36,274 nt of DNA from Oscillospiraceae bacterium (GTDB lineage Bacteria; Bacillota; Clostridia; Oscillospirales; UBA929): contig JAIRUE010000099.1 of assembly GCA_031254575.1 (NCBI GenBank), forward strand, positions 1-36,274, given 5' to 3'. Positions within the stretch are counted from its first letter, which is position 1. Each line of letters opens with the position of its first letter. Of the stretch, positions 24,118 to 33,178 are shown in pieces. The notes under the pieces are model-generated. The model did not search any database. It was not told the DNA's origin and was given only the letters and a program-made list of their open reading frames with translations. The position numbers were made by a program, and so were the translations under genes.

Positions 24118-25574
24118 ACCGCTTCACCTCCCGCCGGCCTCTTCGTATGCCAGTCCGTCCGGCGCTGATACGCCATAGCGGCGGCGGCCAGCTTTTTCTC
24201 GGAAAACGCTTCCCCGATCAGCTGAAACCCTACCGGCAATCCCTTGCCGTCAAAGCCGCACGGCAGCGAGACGGCGGGCAGCCCGGCCAGATTCACCGAT
24301 ACGGTGTATATATCCCCCATATACATTTTCATCGGGTCGTCCACATTTTCATTGAGCCTGTATGCCGTTGTGGGCGCGACCGGTGAGAGGATCATGTCAA
24401 AGCGCTTGAAGAGGCCGTCATAGGCGTCCTTGATCAGCGCGCGGGTCTGCAGCGCCTTTTTATAGTAGGCGTCATAGTATCCCGACGACAGCACGAACGA
24501 GCCCAGCATGATCCTCCGCTTGACCTCCAGCCCGAAGCCCTCGCTGCGGGAAAGGCGGTACACCTCCGACAGGGTATTCGCGCTTGCGCTCCTGTATCCG
24601 TACTTCAGCCCGTCATACCGCGAAAGATTGCTCGACGCCTCGGCGCAGGCGATGATATAGTACGCGGGGATCACATAATCCATCAGCGGCATTTCAAATT
24701 CCTCAACGCGCCCGCCCGCGTCCTCAAGCTCTTCCGCCGCCGCCAGAACGGCCTGCCTGACCGCGCCGTCTATCCCGCCGCCGAAGTAATTGCGGGGAAG
24801 CCCGATCACAAAGCCGTCCAGCTTCTCCGGAATGTCCCGCCCGAAATCAAAGGCTTTACCGGTCACACAGGTGCTGTCCTTTTCGTCCGGCCCGCTTATG
24901 ACGGACAGCAGGGCGGCGCAGTCTTCGACGCTTTGCCCGACAGGCCCGATCTGGTCGAGGGACGAGGCGTAGGCGATCAGCCCGTACCGCGACACCGAGC
25001 CGTATGTGGGCTTTATGCCGGTGACGCCGCAGAAGGAGCAGGGCTGGCGTATGCTGCCGCCGGTGTCCGAACCGAGAGCAATGGGTATCTCCCCGCCCGC
25101 GACCGCCGCGGCGCTGCCGCCGGACGAACCGCCGGCGACCCGGGAAACGTCCCACGGATTGCGCACCGGGCCGAACGCCCCGGTTTCGCTGGAACCTCCC
25201 ATCGCAAACTCGTCCATATTGAGCTTTCCCATAACGACCAACCCGGCCCGTTCCAGTTTTTCAACGACCGTCGCGTTATACACGGGCACATATCCGCCCA
25301 GCATTTTGGAGGCGCAGGTGGTCCTGACGCCCGCCGTGGTAATGTTATCCTTCAGGGCAATCGGAACGCCGGCCAGCGGGGAGAGAAGTTCCCCCGCGTC
25401 AAGCCGCGCCTGTACGGCGCCGGCGCGGGCAAGGGCCCGTTCGCCGTCCACCGTGAGAAAGGCGTTATGCCCGTTTCCGGCGGCTTTGTCCAAATACGCC
25501 CGCACCGCCTCGGCAACGCCGAGTTTTTTTGCCCTGACCGCATCCGACAGTTTCAACGCGCTCATGTTCAGCAT
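24114..25574 (-). CDS. gatA: Asp-tRNA(Asn)/Glu-tRNA(Gln) amidotransferase subunit A
   Basis: Glutaminase/amidase subunit that produces ammonia for GatB. About 486 residues. Amidase-signature triad present: Lys in PIALKDN (near 77), Ser in GGSSGGSAAAVAGG (near 153) and Ser in SDTGGSIRQP (near 177). The C-terminal GLPVGFQLIGEAFSEKKL is typical. The exact start is unsure: in-frame GTG 25583, ATG 25574 and ATG 25565 all lie just after the purL stop with only a GGTG Shine-Dalgarno; 25574 is chosen for spacing. It is coupled to gatB and follows purL by less than 25 bases. gatC lies on the far side of purL. Confidence 0.97.
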   Translation of the reverse strand: MLNMSALKLSDAVRAKKLGVAEAVRAYLDKAAGNGHNAFLTVDGERALARAGAVQARLDAGELLSPLAGVPIALKDNITTAGVRTTCASKMLGGYVPVYNATVVEKLERAGLVVMGKLNMDEFAMGGSSETGAFGPVRNPWDVSRVAGGSSGGSAAAVAGGEIPIALGSDTGGSIRQPCSFCGVTGIKPTYGSVSRYGLIAYASSLDQIGPVGQSVEDCAALLSVISGPDEKDSTCVTGKAFDFGRDIPEKLDGFVIGLPRNYFGGGIDGAVRQAVLAAAEELEDAGGRVEEFEMPLMDYVIPAYYIIACAEASSNLSRYDGLKYGYRSASANTLSEVYRLSRSEGFGLEVKRRIMLGSFVLSSGYYDAYYKKALQTRALIKDAYDGLFKRFDMILSPVAPTTAYRLNENVDDPMKMYMGDIYTVSVNLAGLPAVSLPCGFDGKGLPVGFQLIGEAFSEKKLAAAAMAYQRRTDWHTKRPAGGEAV

Positions 25575-25588
25575 CGTAATCACCGCAT

Positions 25589-28500
25589 TTACTTAAAATA
25601 GCTTACCCCGCCTTCAAAGAGGGGCAGGAACTTATTCCCCGGAACATTTTTTGCCACATATTCGCGGCCGCACCGTTCCATGTGCGCCATTTTACCGAGC
25701 ACCCGCCCGCCGGCGCCGCACAGGCCCTCGATCGCCCAGACGGAACCGTTGGGGTTATACAGCACGTCCATCGACGGCAGTCCCTCATGGTCAACGTATT
25801 GAAAAGCGATCTGGCCATTTTCTCTCAGACTGTCCAGCATGTTCGCCGGCGCCGTCAGCCGCCCCTCGCCGTGCGATACGGGCTGGACGTATATCTCCCC
25901 CGGTTGGCATTTCGACAGCCAGGGCGAGAGGACGGAGGAGACGCGGGCGCTGATATACCGCGCCTGATGCCGCCCGATCCGGTTGAATGTCAGCGTGGGA
26001 CAGCCGGCGGTCATGGGGGCGACGCGGCCATAAGGAAGCAATCCCAGTTTGATCAGCGCCTGAAAGCCGTTGCATATGCCCAGAATCAGCCCGTCCCGGT
26101 TGTCCAGCAGTTCATGCAGCGCGCCGGCAAGGCGCGGGCCCCGGAATAACGAGACGATGAATTTGCCGGAGCCGTCCGGTTCGTCGCCGCCCGAAAAGCC
26201 GCCCGGGAAAACGACCATCTGCGCCGACGAGATCGCTTTCTCCAGCCCGGCGGCGGACGCCCGCAGCGTTTCGGGCGTCAGGTTGCGGATGAGGACGATC
26301 TCGGCGCTGCCGCCGGCGCGCTCGATGGCCCCGGCGGTATCATACTCGCTGTTAGTTCCGGGAAAAACCGGAATAACCGCCTTGGGCCGCGCAAACGAAG
26401 CGCCTCTCCGCCCCGCGCTCCGCCTCCCGTCCGCAATCAGCGGAGCGTCGCCGGCCTGCTCCGTTCTGACGGGAAAGACGCCTTCAAGCGGGGCTTCCCA
26501 GACCCGGCGGAGTTCCTCCAGCGGTACCGTCTCCCCTCCGAAGGAAAGCGCCGGTCCGTCCTGCGTATACCCCAGCAGCGGAAATCCTTCCAGTTCCCCG
26601 TCCGCCTCAAACAGGATCGACCCCCACAGACGGCCAAACAGCCTCCCGTCCGCGCCCCCGGAAAACCCGATCATATTGCCGAGCGCCATTTTCATGATAC
26701 CGCCGTAAACCCCGCCGTCTTCGCACGCCCAGGCGGACAGTACGTGTCCCGAGCGGCACAGCGCCGCGTACCGGTCCCACGCGGACCGCAACGGCGTGTA
26801 ATCGGGCATCCCGCCGGAATCCAGCGGCGTTTCCAACAGATAAACCGGATGCCCCGCTCCTTTGAATTCGGGGCTGATCAGACGCGAAGCGTCGGCAATC
26901 CCTACCGCGAACGATATAAGCGTCGGCGGCACATCCAGCTCCCCGAAACTCCCCGACATGGAATCCTTTCCCCCAATGGCCGCGATCTTCAGGCCCATCT
27001 GCGCCGAAAACGCTCCCAGCAGCGCGGCAAAGGGCCGTCCCCACCGCGCGGGGTCATTGTCGGCGCGGGGAAAGTATTCCTGAAGGGAGAGATGAACTGT
27101 TTCAAGCGGGACGCCCGCCGCGGCCAGTTTTGCGACCGAGGTCACGACCGCGTATACCGCTCCGCCGAACGGATCGGCCTCCGTGAAATACGGATCAGCC
27201 CCATAGGCCATGACGGAAGCGGTGCGCGTCCCCCGGGCGGGGAGCATCGCCGCCATGACCTGCGTTTCCGTCAGCGCGTATGTCCCGCCGTAAGGCTCGA
27301 AAACACTCGCCGCGCCGACCGAATGGTCAAACCGTTCCACAAGCCCTTTCTGCGAGCAAAAGCGCAGATCTCCCGCGAGCCGGAGCAATCTTTCGCCGAC
27401 CGTCCCTCCGGACAGCCCGGGGCCGTCCGCGCCCGCGAGCCCGCAATCGGGCACAACCACGTCCGCCCGCCGCTCCGCCCCGTTTGTGTCCAGAAAATCC
27501 CTCGCAATATCCACGATCGCCTTTCCTCGCCACAGCATGACAAGGCGTTTGTCCTCCGTTATCCGGGCGGCGGCGGACGCCTCGATATTCTCCGCCTCCG
27601 CATGGCGCGTCATTTCCGGCAGATCGCTCTCCGCGATCACAACGGCCATCCGCTCCTGCGATTCCGAAATGGCGAGATCCGTGCCGTCCAGCCCCTCGTA
27701 TTTCACAGGCAGGGCGTCAAGGTCGATCTCAACCCCGTCCGCCAGCTCTCCTATGGCCACGGCCGCCCCTCCGGCCCCGAAGTCGTTGCACCGCTTGATC
27801 AGCCTTGTCACGGCCGGGTCCCGGAACAGGCGCTGGAGTTTGTGTTCCTCCGGCGCGTTTCCTTTCTGGACTTCCGACGCGCATTGGGACACCGTATCCG
27901 TCCCGTGCGTTTTGGACGAGCCTGTGGCGCCTCCGATCCCGTCCCGTCCGGTACGCCCTCCCAGCACCACCACGACGTCGCCGGGCGCCGGGCTCTCCCG
28001 GCGTACCGAGGACAGAGGAGCCGCGCCGATCACGGCGCCCGTCTCCAGCCGTTTGGCGATATAGCCCTCGTGGTACAGTTCTCTCACATACCCGGTGGCA
28101 AGCCCTATCTGGTTGCCGTACGCGCTGAACCCGTCGGCGGCGGACACGGTGAGCTTGCGCTGGGGGAGCTTGCCCGGCAGCGTATCCGTTACCGGTTTTC
28201 TGGGATCGCCCGCGCCCGTGATCCGCATGGACTGATACACATACGCCCGCCCCGAAAGGGGGTCGCGGATCGCCCCGCCGATACAGGTGGCCGCGCCGCC
28301 GTAAGGTTCCACTTCCGTCGGGTGGTTATGCGTCTCGTTCTTAAAGAATAAAAGCCATTCCTCACGCCTGTCCGCAAATTCCGCTCCGACCCGCACAGTA
28401 CAGGCGTTGACCTCATCGGACAGGTCAAGCATGGGCAGTCCGCCCTGCCCGCGGAGGCGCCGCATGGCGGCGGTGGCTATATTCATAAGCGTCACGGGTT

Positions 28501-29305
28501 TACCGCCGTTAGCCTCCAAAAACAATTCATAGGCTTTTTGCACGCGCCCGTCACGGATGCCGGCGGAGTTTATCACCGTGTTGAAGGTCGTATGCCTGCA
28601 ATGGTCCGACCAGTAAGTATCCAAGACGCGGATCTCGGTGATTGTGGGATCGCGGTCCTCGCCTGCAAAATACTCCCGGATCATAAGGAGGTCGGAAACC
28701 GTCATGGCAAGCCCGAGGCGGAGCCGCAGCGCGTCAAGGCCGCCGTCATCCGTCTTTATAAACCCGTCCAGTACCGGAATATCGCCGGGAGGCGGGCCGC
28801 CGTTCCGGGGCAGCGTGTCAGGCTTGTCCAACGCCGCCTCCCGGCACTCCACGGGATTGATCAGGTACGCCCTCACCCGGTCAAAAGCCGCCCCGTCCGC
28901 GCCCCCGACCGCATAGATCCGGGCCGACCGCGCGTCCGGCCGCCGGCCGCCCAGCAACATTTGAATGCACTGTTCGCACGAGTCGGCGCGCATATCAAAC
29001 TGGCCGGGCAGCGGCTCGACGCACAGCAGCCGCGTGCCGTCCGGAAAAGGCGGCAGGGTATCCTCATAACAAATATCGCACACGGGTTCGCTCAGCACCG
29101 TATTCATGACGGACGGCCAATCCCGCGGCGGAAGGCGCTGGACGTCGTAGCGGTTAAAAAGCCGGACACTTACGCGGGGCAGCCTTAAAACTTCCGAAAG
29201 TTCGGTCTGCAAGGCCCTTGCGGCCACGTCGAATCCCGGCCTTTTTTCCACATAACACCGGTACAGCTTCTCCTGCAAAATGATTTCACTCCCCGGGACG
29301 TTCAT
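25589..29305 (-). CDS. purL: Phosphoribosylformylglycinamidine synthase, long single-chain form
   Basis: Fourth step of purine synthesis: FGAR plus glutamine and ATP gives FGAM. 1238 residues, as in the fused PurL type of Clostridia in which PurS-like, PurL and PurQ parts are one chain. N-terminal VEKRPGFDVAA (about 19-29) is typical. TYWSDHCRHTTFNT near 230-243 and the ETHNHPTEVEPYGGAATCIGG site near 316 mark the synthase core. The C-terminal class I glutaminase domain (about 980-1238) has nucleophile Cys in LGICNGFQ and His-Glu in SHGEGR. The Shine-Dalgarno before ATG 29305 is weak; TTG 29278, with GGGGAG 8 bases upstream, is an alternative start. The gene sits between gatC and gatA. Confidence 0.96.
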   Translation of the reverse strand: MNVPGSEIILQEKLYRCYVEKRPGFDVAARALQTELSEVLRLPRVSVRLFNRYDVQRLPPRDWPSVMNTVLSEPVCDICYEDTLPPFPDGTRLLCVEPLPGQFDMRADSCEQCIQMLLGGRRPDARSARIYAVGGADGAAFDRVRAYLINPVECREAALDKPDTLPRNGGPPPGDIPVLDGFIKTDDGGLDALRLRLGLAMTVSDLLMIREYFAGEDRDPTITEIRVLDTYWSDHCRHTTFNTVINSAGIRDGRVQKAYELFLEANGGKPVTLMNIATAAMRRLRGQGGLPMLDLSDEVNACTVRVGAEFADRREEWLLFFKNETHNHPTEVEPYGGAATCIGGAIRDPLSGRAYVYQSMRITGAGDPRKPVTDTLPGKLPQRKLTVSAADGFSAYGNQIGLATGYVRELYHEGYIAKRLETGAVIGAAPLSSVRRESPAPGDVVVVLGGRTGRDGIGGATGSSKTHGTDTVSQCASEVQKGNAPEEHKLQRLFRDPAVTRLIKRCNDFGAGGAAVAIGELADGVEIDLDALPVKYEGLDGTDLAISESQERMAVVIAESDLPEMTRHAEAENIEASAAARITEDKRLVMLWRGKAIVDIARDFLDTNGAERRADVVVPDCGLAGADGPGLSGGTVGERLLRLAGDLRFCSQKGLVERFDHSVGAASVFEPYGGTYALTETQVMAAMLPARGTRTASVMAYGADPYFTEADPFGGAVYAVVTSVAKLAAAGVPLETVHLSLQEYFPRADNDPARWGRPFAALLGAFSAQMGLKIAAIGGKDSMSGSFGELDVPPTLISFAVGIADASRLISPEFKGAGHPVYLLETPLDSGGMPDYTPLRSAWDRYAALCRSGHVLSAWACEDGGVYGGIMKMALGNMIGFSGGADGRLFGRLWGSILFEADGELEGFPLLGYTQDGPALSFGGETVPLEELRRVWEAPLEGVFPVRTEQAGDAPLIADGRRSAGRRGASFARPKAVIPVFPGTNSEYDTAGAIERAGGSAEIVLIRNLTPETLRASAAGLEKAISSAQMVVFPGGFSGGDEPDGSGKFIVSLFRGPRLAGALHELLDNRDGLILGICNGFQALIKLGLLPYGRVAPMTAGCPTLTFNRIGRHQARYISARVSSVLSPWLSKCQPGEIYVQPVSHGEGRLTAPANMLDSLRENGQIAFQYVDHEGLPSMDVLYNPNGSVWAIEGLCGAGGRVLGKMAHMERCGREYVAKNVPGNKFLPLFEGGVSYFK

Positions 29306-29338
29306 TATCTTGAGTAACCGCTGTCACCTTGCGCCGCA

Positions 29339-29412
29339 CCCGGCGGGCGCTCACGGAAACCCCTCCGGCTGCGCTCAACGCCCAGCGTACGCTTGGCGTT
29401 AAGCCCGCCGGG
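29339..29412. repeat. Large GC-rich inverted repeat between gatC and purL
   Basis: Outer arms CCCGGCGGGC (29339-29348) and GCCCGCCGGG (29403-29412) enclose an inner near-perfect palindrome, AACGCCCAGCG (29377-29387) / CGCTTGGCGTT (29390-29400). It fills most of the 149-base gap and could form a branched hairpin in the mRNA between gatC and purL. No T-tract follows. Confidence 0.65.
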
Positions 29413-29454
29413 CCTGCGAGGTATTCCGCAACCTGCCGGGTACCGCAAGCGCTC

Positions 29455-29742
29455 TTACTCGACCGTTTTGGGCGCGACGAACACGTCGCCTCTTCTGTTC
29501 GGCGCGTTTTTCAGAATCAGCTCGCGGTCAAACGGGGGAAGCGTCTCGTCCTCCCGGAACGCGTTCACGTCGTCAAACGGATGGCTGCGCTCGGGCACGT
29601 TCCCGGTATCCAGTTCCCCCAGCCGTGCCATACCGCCGAGGATCTCCTCCAGATCGCCCGTCAGGCGGTTTTTCTCGTCCTCCGAAAGCGTAAGGCAGGA
29701 CAGATCCTCCAAATACGCGATCAGACTCCCGTCAATTTGCAT
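29455..29742 (-). CDS. gatC: Asp-tRNA(Asn)/Glu-tRNA(Gln) amidotransferase subunit C
   Basis: Small belt subunit that holds GatA and GatB together. 95 residues from ATG 29742 (MQIDGSLIAYLEDLSCLTLSEDE), which has GGAGGGG 8 bases upstream; the longer in-frame start at 29799 would add 19 untypical residues. AYLEDLSCLTLSEDEKNRL and the late NAFREDETLPPFDRELILKNAPNRRGDVFVAPKTVE segment, with the N-A-P and F-V-x-P-K-x-V/I-E ending, identify the family. It is separated from gatA by the 3.7-kb purL gene; gatCAB is usually contiguous. Confidence 0.93.
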   Translation of the reverse strand: MQIDGSLIAYLEDLSCLTLSEDEKNRLTGDLEEILGGMARLGELDTGNVPERSHPFDDVNAFREDETLPPFDRELILKNAPNRRGDVFVAPKTVE

Positions 29743-29837
29743 AGCGCGCCCCTCCTTTGTCCCGCAACACATAAAAGCGCCCACCGGCAACCGGCGCAAA
29801 GCTAGTCTGCCGATAAACGCCTTTGTTTATCACGATG

Positions 29838-29866
29838 AGGTTATCACAACGGGGCCGGTTTGTCAA
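29838..29866 (-). promoter_or_regulatory. Probable promoter of gatC-purL-gatA-gatB
   Basis: Minus strand perfect -35 TTGACA (29861-29866), 17 bases, weaker -10 TAACCT (29838-29843). The -35 overlaps the dapL stop codon. The leader would be about 90 bases. Confidence 0.6.
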
Positions 29867-31044
29867 TCCATGAATGCTTTTATTCTTTCCATCGCCTCCG
29901 CGACGTCCTCTCTCTTCCCAAACGCGCTAAGCCGGAAGAATCCCTCGCCGTTGGCGCCGAATCCCGCGCCGGGAGTGCCGACGACGCCCGCATTTTCAAG
30001 CAGGGTGTCAAAAAACGCCCACGACGACATGCCGTCCGGACATCTCATCCAGATGTAAGGGGCGTTCCGGCCGCCGGTGAACCAGACGCCGAGCCCGGTC
30101 AGCGTATCCGCCATCAGCCGGGCGTTTTCAAGATAATAGTCTATATCGGCTCTGACCTGCGCCGGCCCGCCGCCGGTGAACACCGCCTCCGCGCCGCGCT
30201 GGACGATATACGGCACCCCGTTGAATTTCGTCGTCTGCCGCCGCAGCCAGAGACCGTTCAGCGGCGTCCCGGCCCGCGCGAGGGCGTGCGGGACGACGGT
30301 GTACCCGCATCTTGTCCCGGTAAACCCGGCCGTTTTCGACAGCGAGCAGAACTCGACCGCGCATTCACACGCGCCGTCGATCTGGTAAATGCTCGTTGGC
30401 AGCGCGGCGTCCCGGATATACGCCTCATACGCGCCGTCAAAGAGAATGACGGCGCCGTTTTCCAGGGCGTAATCCACCCACATTTTCAGCTGTTCGCGGC
30501 TGTACACCGCTCCGGTCGGGTTGTTGGGCGAGCAAAGGTAAATAATGTCCGCCCGCACGTTCCGGCCGGGCAGGGGAAGAAACCCGTTTCCGGCGTTCCC
30601 GTCCATATAGACGATTGTCCGGCCCGCCATGATGTTGGTATCGACATAGACGGGGTAAACCGGGTCGGGTATCAGCACGGTGTTATCCGGCGAAAAAATA
30701 TCGAGGATATTGCCCAGGTCGCTTTTCGCGCCGTCGCTGACAAACACCTCGTCCTCCCGCAGGGATACGCCCTTCCCGGCATAATACCCGCCTATTGCCC
30801 GGCGCAGGAACTCATATCCCTGATCAGACCTGTATCCCTTGAAAGTGCTGGCGTTTCCCATTTCCGCGACGGCGCGCCGCATGGCTTCGGTCACGGCGGG
30901 GGCCAGCGGCAGGGTCACATCCCCGATCCCGAGGCGGATGATTTCGCTTTTCGGGTTTTTAGCCTTATACGCGCCGACCTTCCGGTCTATTGTAATAAAC
31001 AGGTAGCTGTCCTTCAGTTTTAAGTAATTTTCATTGATCCTCAT
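29863..31044 (-). CDS. dapL: LL-diaminopimelate aminotransferase
   Basis: PLP enzyme that converts tetrahydrodipicolinate directly to LL-diaminopimelate with glutamate as donor, for lysine and peptidoglycan. 393 residues, slightly short of the usual ~400. [17 protein letters not shown] near 35-51, [17 protein letters not shown] near 68-84, the cofactor [12 protein letters not shown] near 170-181 and PLP-Lys in [17 protein letters not shown] near 233-249 are DapL features. The start overlaps the hisF end by 14 bases with GGGGAGG upstream. It is the last gene of the pyrG-nadE-hisH-hisF-dapL series. Confidence 0.96.
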   Translation of the reverse strand: MRINENYLKLKDSYLFITIDRKVGAYKAKNPKSEIIRLGIGDVTLPLAPAVTEAMRRAVAEMGNASTFKGYRSDQGYEFLRRAIGGYYAGKGVSLREDEVFVSDGAKSDLGNILDIFSPDNTVLIPDPVYPVYVDTNIMAGRTIVYMDGNAGNGFLPLPGRNVRADIIYLCSPNNPTGAVYSREQLKMWVDYALENGAVILFDGAYEAYIRDAALPTSIYQIDGACECAVEFCSLSKTAGFTGTRCGYTVVPHALARAGTPLNGLWLRRQTTKFNGVPYIVQRGAEAVFTGGGPAQVRADIDYYLENARLMADTLTGLGVWFTGGRNAPYIWMRCPDGMSSWAFFDTLLENAGVVGTPGAGFGANGEGFFRLSAFGKREDVAEAMERIKAFMD

Positions 31045-31843
31045 GCCGCGCCTCCCCGCTTATTCTTGACGGCCGCGCCGCGATCCCGTTTCGCAGAAGG
31101 TATTCCTTCAGCTCCGCGACCGCGTAATTCCGCTCCATCCGCGGCGAATACAGCATACTGCTGATAATAGCCGCCTGTACCCCCGTACCGGCAAACAAAT
31201 CCTTCAGATGCCCGGGATTTCCCGCCCCGCCCGAAGCGATCAGCGGGACGGAAACGGCATCCTGCGCCAGTCTCATCAGCTCAAGGTCATAGCCGGACAG
31301 GGTCCCGTCCCGGTCAATGCTGTTCACGCATATCTCGCCGGCGCCCAGTTCCTGGCCGCGCCTGAGCCACTCCACGGCGTCCATCCCGGTCGCAAGCCTG
31401 GCCCCGTCTATATAGACCTCATATCCGCTCGGGGTCAGCCCGGTGTGTTTGACCTGCGCAGACAGCACCACGCACTGCGAACCGAAGGCTTTGGCGCCGT
31501 CGCTGACGATCTGCGGGTTCCTGACGGCCATAGAATCGACGCTGATTTTTTCCGCCCCGGCTTTCAGCGCCTCATACATATCCTCAAGGCTCTTGATGCC
31601 GCCGCCGACGGTAAACGGGATAAACACGCGGCGCGCCACTTCCTTTACCGTTTCAATGTCGATAGGCCGCTTCTCCGCACTCGCCGTAATATCGTAGAAA
31701 ATAAGCTCGTCGATTTGCGCGTCGTACATGGCCCCGGCCATTTCCCCGGCGGGAGCCACGTTTATGTTGTCCTGAAACCGCACGGCCTTTGTCACCATAC
31801 CGTTCACAATGTCAAAACAGGCGATCAGCCTTCTGGTCAGCAT
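31031..31843 (-). CDS. hisF: HisF-type imidazole glycerol phosphate synthase cyclase subunit, divergent
   Basis: TIM-barrel cyclase partner of HisH; canonically makes imidazole glycerol phosphate and AICAR from PRFAR and ammonia. 270 residues, with a longer C-terminal tail than usual. [12 protein letters not shown]-type (here [12 protein letters not shown]), [15 protein letters not shown] and [14 protein letters not shown] are clear HisF motifs, and the first catalytic Asp is kept in CFDIVNG. At the second catalytic position, where HisF has VVAIDAK, this protein has VVLSAQVK, so the Asp appears to be Gln. The N-terminal [15 protein letters not shown] also differs from the usual IIPCLDVKDGRVVKG. 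It overlaps the hisH stop. It could be a true variant HisF or a paralogue with another substrate. Confidence 0.85.
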   Translation of the reverse strand: MLTRRLIACFDIVNGMVTKAVRFQDNINVAPAGEMAGAMYDAQIDELIFYDITASAEKRPIDIETVKEVARRVFIPFTVGGGIKSLEDMYEALKAGAEKISVDSMAVRNPQIVSDGAKAFGSQCVVLSAQVKHTGLTPSGYEVYIDGARLATGMDAVEWLRRGQELGAGEICVNSIDRDGTLSGYDLELMRLAQDAVSVPLIASGGAGNPGHLKDLFAGTGVQAAIISSMLYSPRMERNYAVAELKEYLLRNGIAARPSRISGEARHEDQ

Positions 31844-32451
31844 AACCCGGCCCCCTTTTTCAGCCCTAGGAAGCCGTTCAGCAGCGCGAGCCCGGCCTCT
31901 CCGCTCTTTTCCGTATGGAACTGCGTGGCGTAGATATTGTCCCTGTGCACGGCGGCGGTGAACGGGCCGTTATAATCGGCCGTCCCCCAGACGTCGGACT
32001 TGTCCTCCGGCAGCGCGTAATAGGAGTTCACAAAGTAGAAGTGATCCTCCAGAGCCGCGTTCACGGGGCTTTCCGCGAGGCGCACATTGTTCCACCCCAT
32101 CTGCGGGACACGGACCGCCTTTCCGTCAAACCGGACGACCCGGCCCTTGAGCCATCCGAGACAGTCCTCGTCTCCCTCCTCGCTGTGTTCAAAGAGGATC
32201 TGCATCCCGATGCAAATGCCGAGAAACGGAATTTTTTTCCGCAGCACCGCGTCCTCCAGCGCGCCGGCCATCCCCGTCCCGCGCAGCGATTCCATCGTCG
32301 CCCCCGCGCTGCCGACCCCCGGCAGGATGATATGCGTGGCGCCGGCAAGGCTGTCCGGCTCACGGGCGAAACCGGCGCCGTATCCGAGACGGGTGACGGC
32401 GTGCATCACGCTTGGGGCGTTCCCCGCCTTGTAGTCGATGATCTTTATCAA
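31837..32451 (-). CDS. hisH: HisH-type glutamine amidotransferase
   Basis: Class I glutaminase that feeds ammonia to HisF. 204 residues from TTG 32451 (IKIIDYKAGN), chosen because GGAGGG lies 7 bases upstream within the last codons of nadE; the frame continues upstream to 32820 through nadE and is not coding there. Catalytic triad: Cys in FLGICIGMQILFE (near 80) and His-Glu in ATQFHTEKSG (near 180-189). VPQMGWNNV and FYFVNSYYA are typical HisH segments. It overlaps hisF by 7 bases. Confidence 0.93.
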   Translation of the reverse strand: MIKIIDYKAGNAPSVMHAVTRLGYGAGFAREPDSLAGATHIILPGVGSAGATMESLRGTGMAGALEDAVLRKKIPFLGICIGMQILFEHSEEGDEDCLGWLKGRVVRFDGKAVRVPQMGWNNVRLAESPVNAALEDHFYFVNSYYALPEDKSDVWGTADYNGPFTAAVHRDNIYATQFHTEKSGEAGLALLNGFLGLKKGAGLC

Positions 32452-32455
32452 ACCC

Positions 32456-33178
32456 TTACCCTCCGTACACAACCGGCAAGCCGCGCTTATGCCCGCTTGC
32501 CCTGTGGAATGTCTGGATGATCGCCTTATCCCGTTCGTCCGCCGTCCCGGTGAGCAGATAGCGGTCGATAGCGGCGTAGGACACGCCCATTTCATCCTCG
32601 TCCGTCTGCCCGTCAAACAGTCCCGCCGACGGGGCCTTGTCAAAGAGAAAACCCGGCGCGTCGAGGTACCGCAGAAACTCGTATATCTCCGTGACCGTGA
32701 GGTCGCCGACCGGATTAAAGTCACAGGCGCCGTCGCCCCACTTCGTAAAATAGCCCATATACCCCTCGCTGCGGTTGCCGGTGCCGGCCACCAGCCTATT
32801 CTCGTTCGCGGCCACGGCATACAGCGCGGTCATGCGCAGCCGCGGCGCGATATTGGCAAGCGCCGCGCCGCCCAGCCCCGCTCCCGCGGTCCGGATAAAT
32901 TCGTCCCTTACGCCGGATAGATCAATGACCCTCGCCGCAATGCCAAACCGCTCCGCCAACCTTTCCGCGTCGGCTTTGTCCTCCCCGTAATTCCGTTTTG
33001 ACCCGCACGGCATGATCAGCCCCACCGTGTTTTCACAGGCCATTTTACAGAGAATCCCGACAAGCGCGCTGTCTTTGCCGCCGCTGTTGCCGTATACGAT
33101 CCCGTCCGCGCCGGCGGAACGCATCACGCCGCGCACAAACTCGGCTCTCCTCGCCGCTTCGGCCTCATAGTCTCTCAT
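32456..33178 (-). CDS. nadE: NH3-dependent NAD synthetase
   Basis: Final step of NAD synthesis: adenylates deamido-NAD and amidates it. 240 residues, the size of the ammonia-dependent type without an attached glutaminase. PP-loop [12 protein letters not shown] near 29-40, where most family members have [47 protein letters not shown] is the typical core, starting near 128. The ATG overlaps the pyrG stop (ATGA), and hisH starts 4 bases past the nadE stop, so pyrG-nadE-hisH are translationally linked. Because it lacks its own glutaminase, ammonia must be free or come from a partner. Confidence 0.93.
   Translation of the reverse strand: MRDYEAEAARRAEFVRGVMRSAGADGIVYGNSGGKDSALVGILCKMACENTVGLIMPCGSKRNYGEDKADAERLAERFGIAARVIDLSGVRDEFIRTAGAGLGGAALANIAPRLRMTALYAVAANENRLVAGTGNRSEGYMGYFTKWGDGACDFNPVGDLTVTEIYEFLRYLDAPGFLFDKAPSAGLFDGQTDEDEMGVSYAAIDRYLLTGTADERDKAIIQTFHRASGHKRGLPVVYGG

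Noticed and set aside
26744-28351. A 535-residue open frame opposite purL
   Set aside because: Antisense shadow of the conserved PurL core; Arg/Pro/His-rich and without motifs or a good ribosome binding site.
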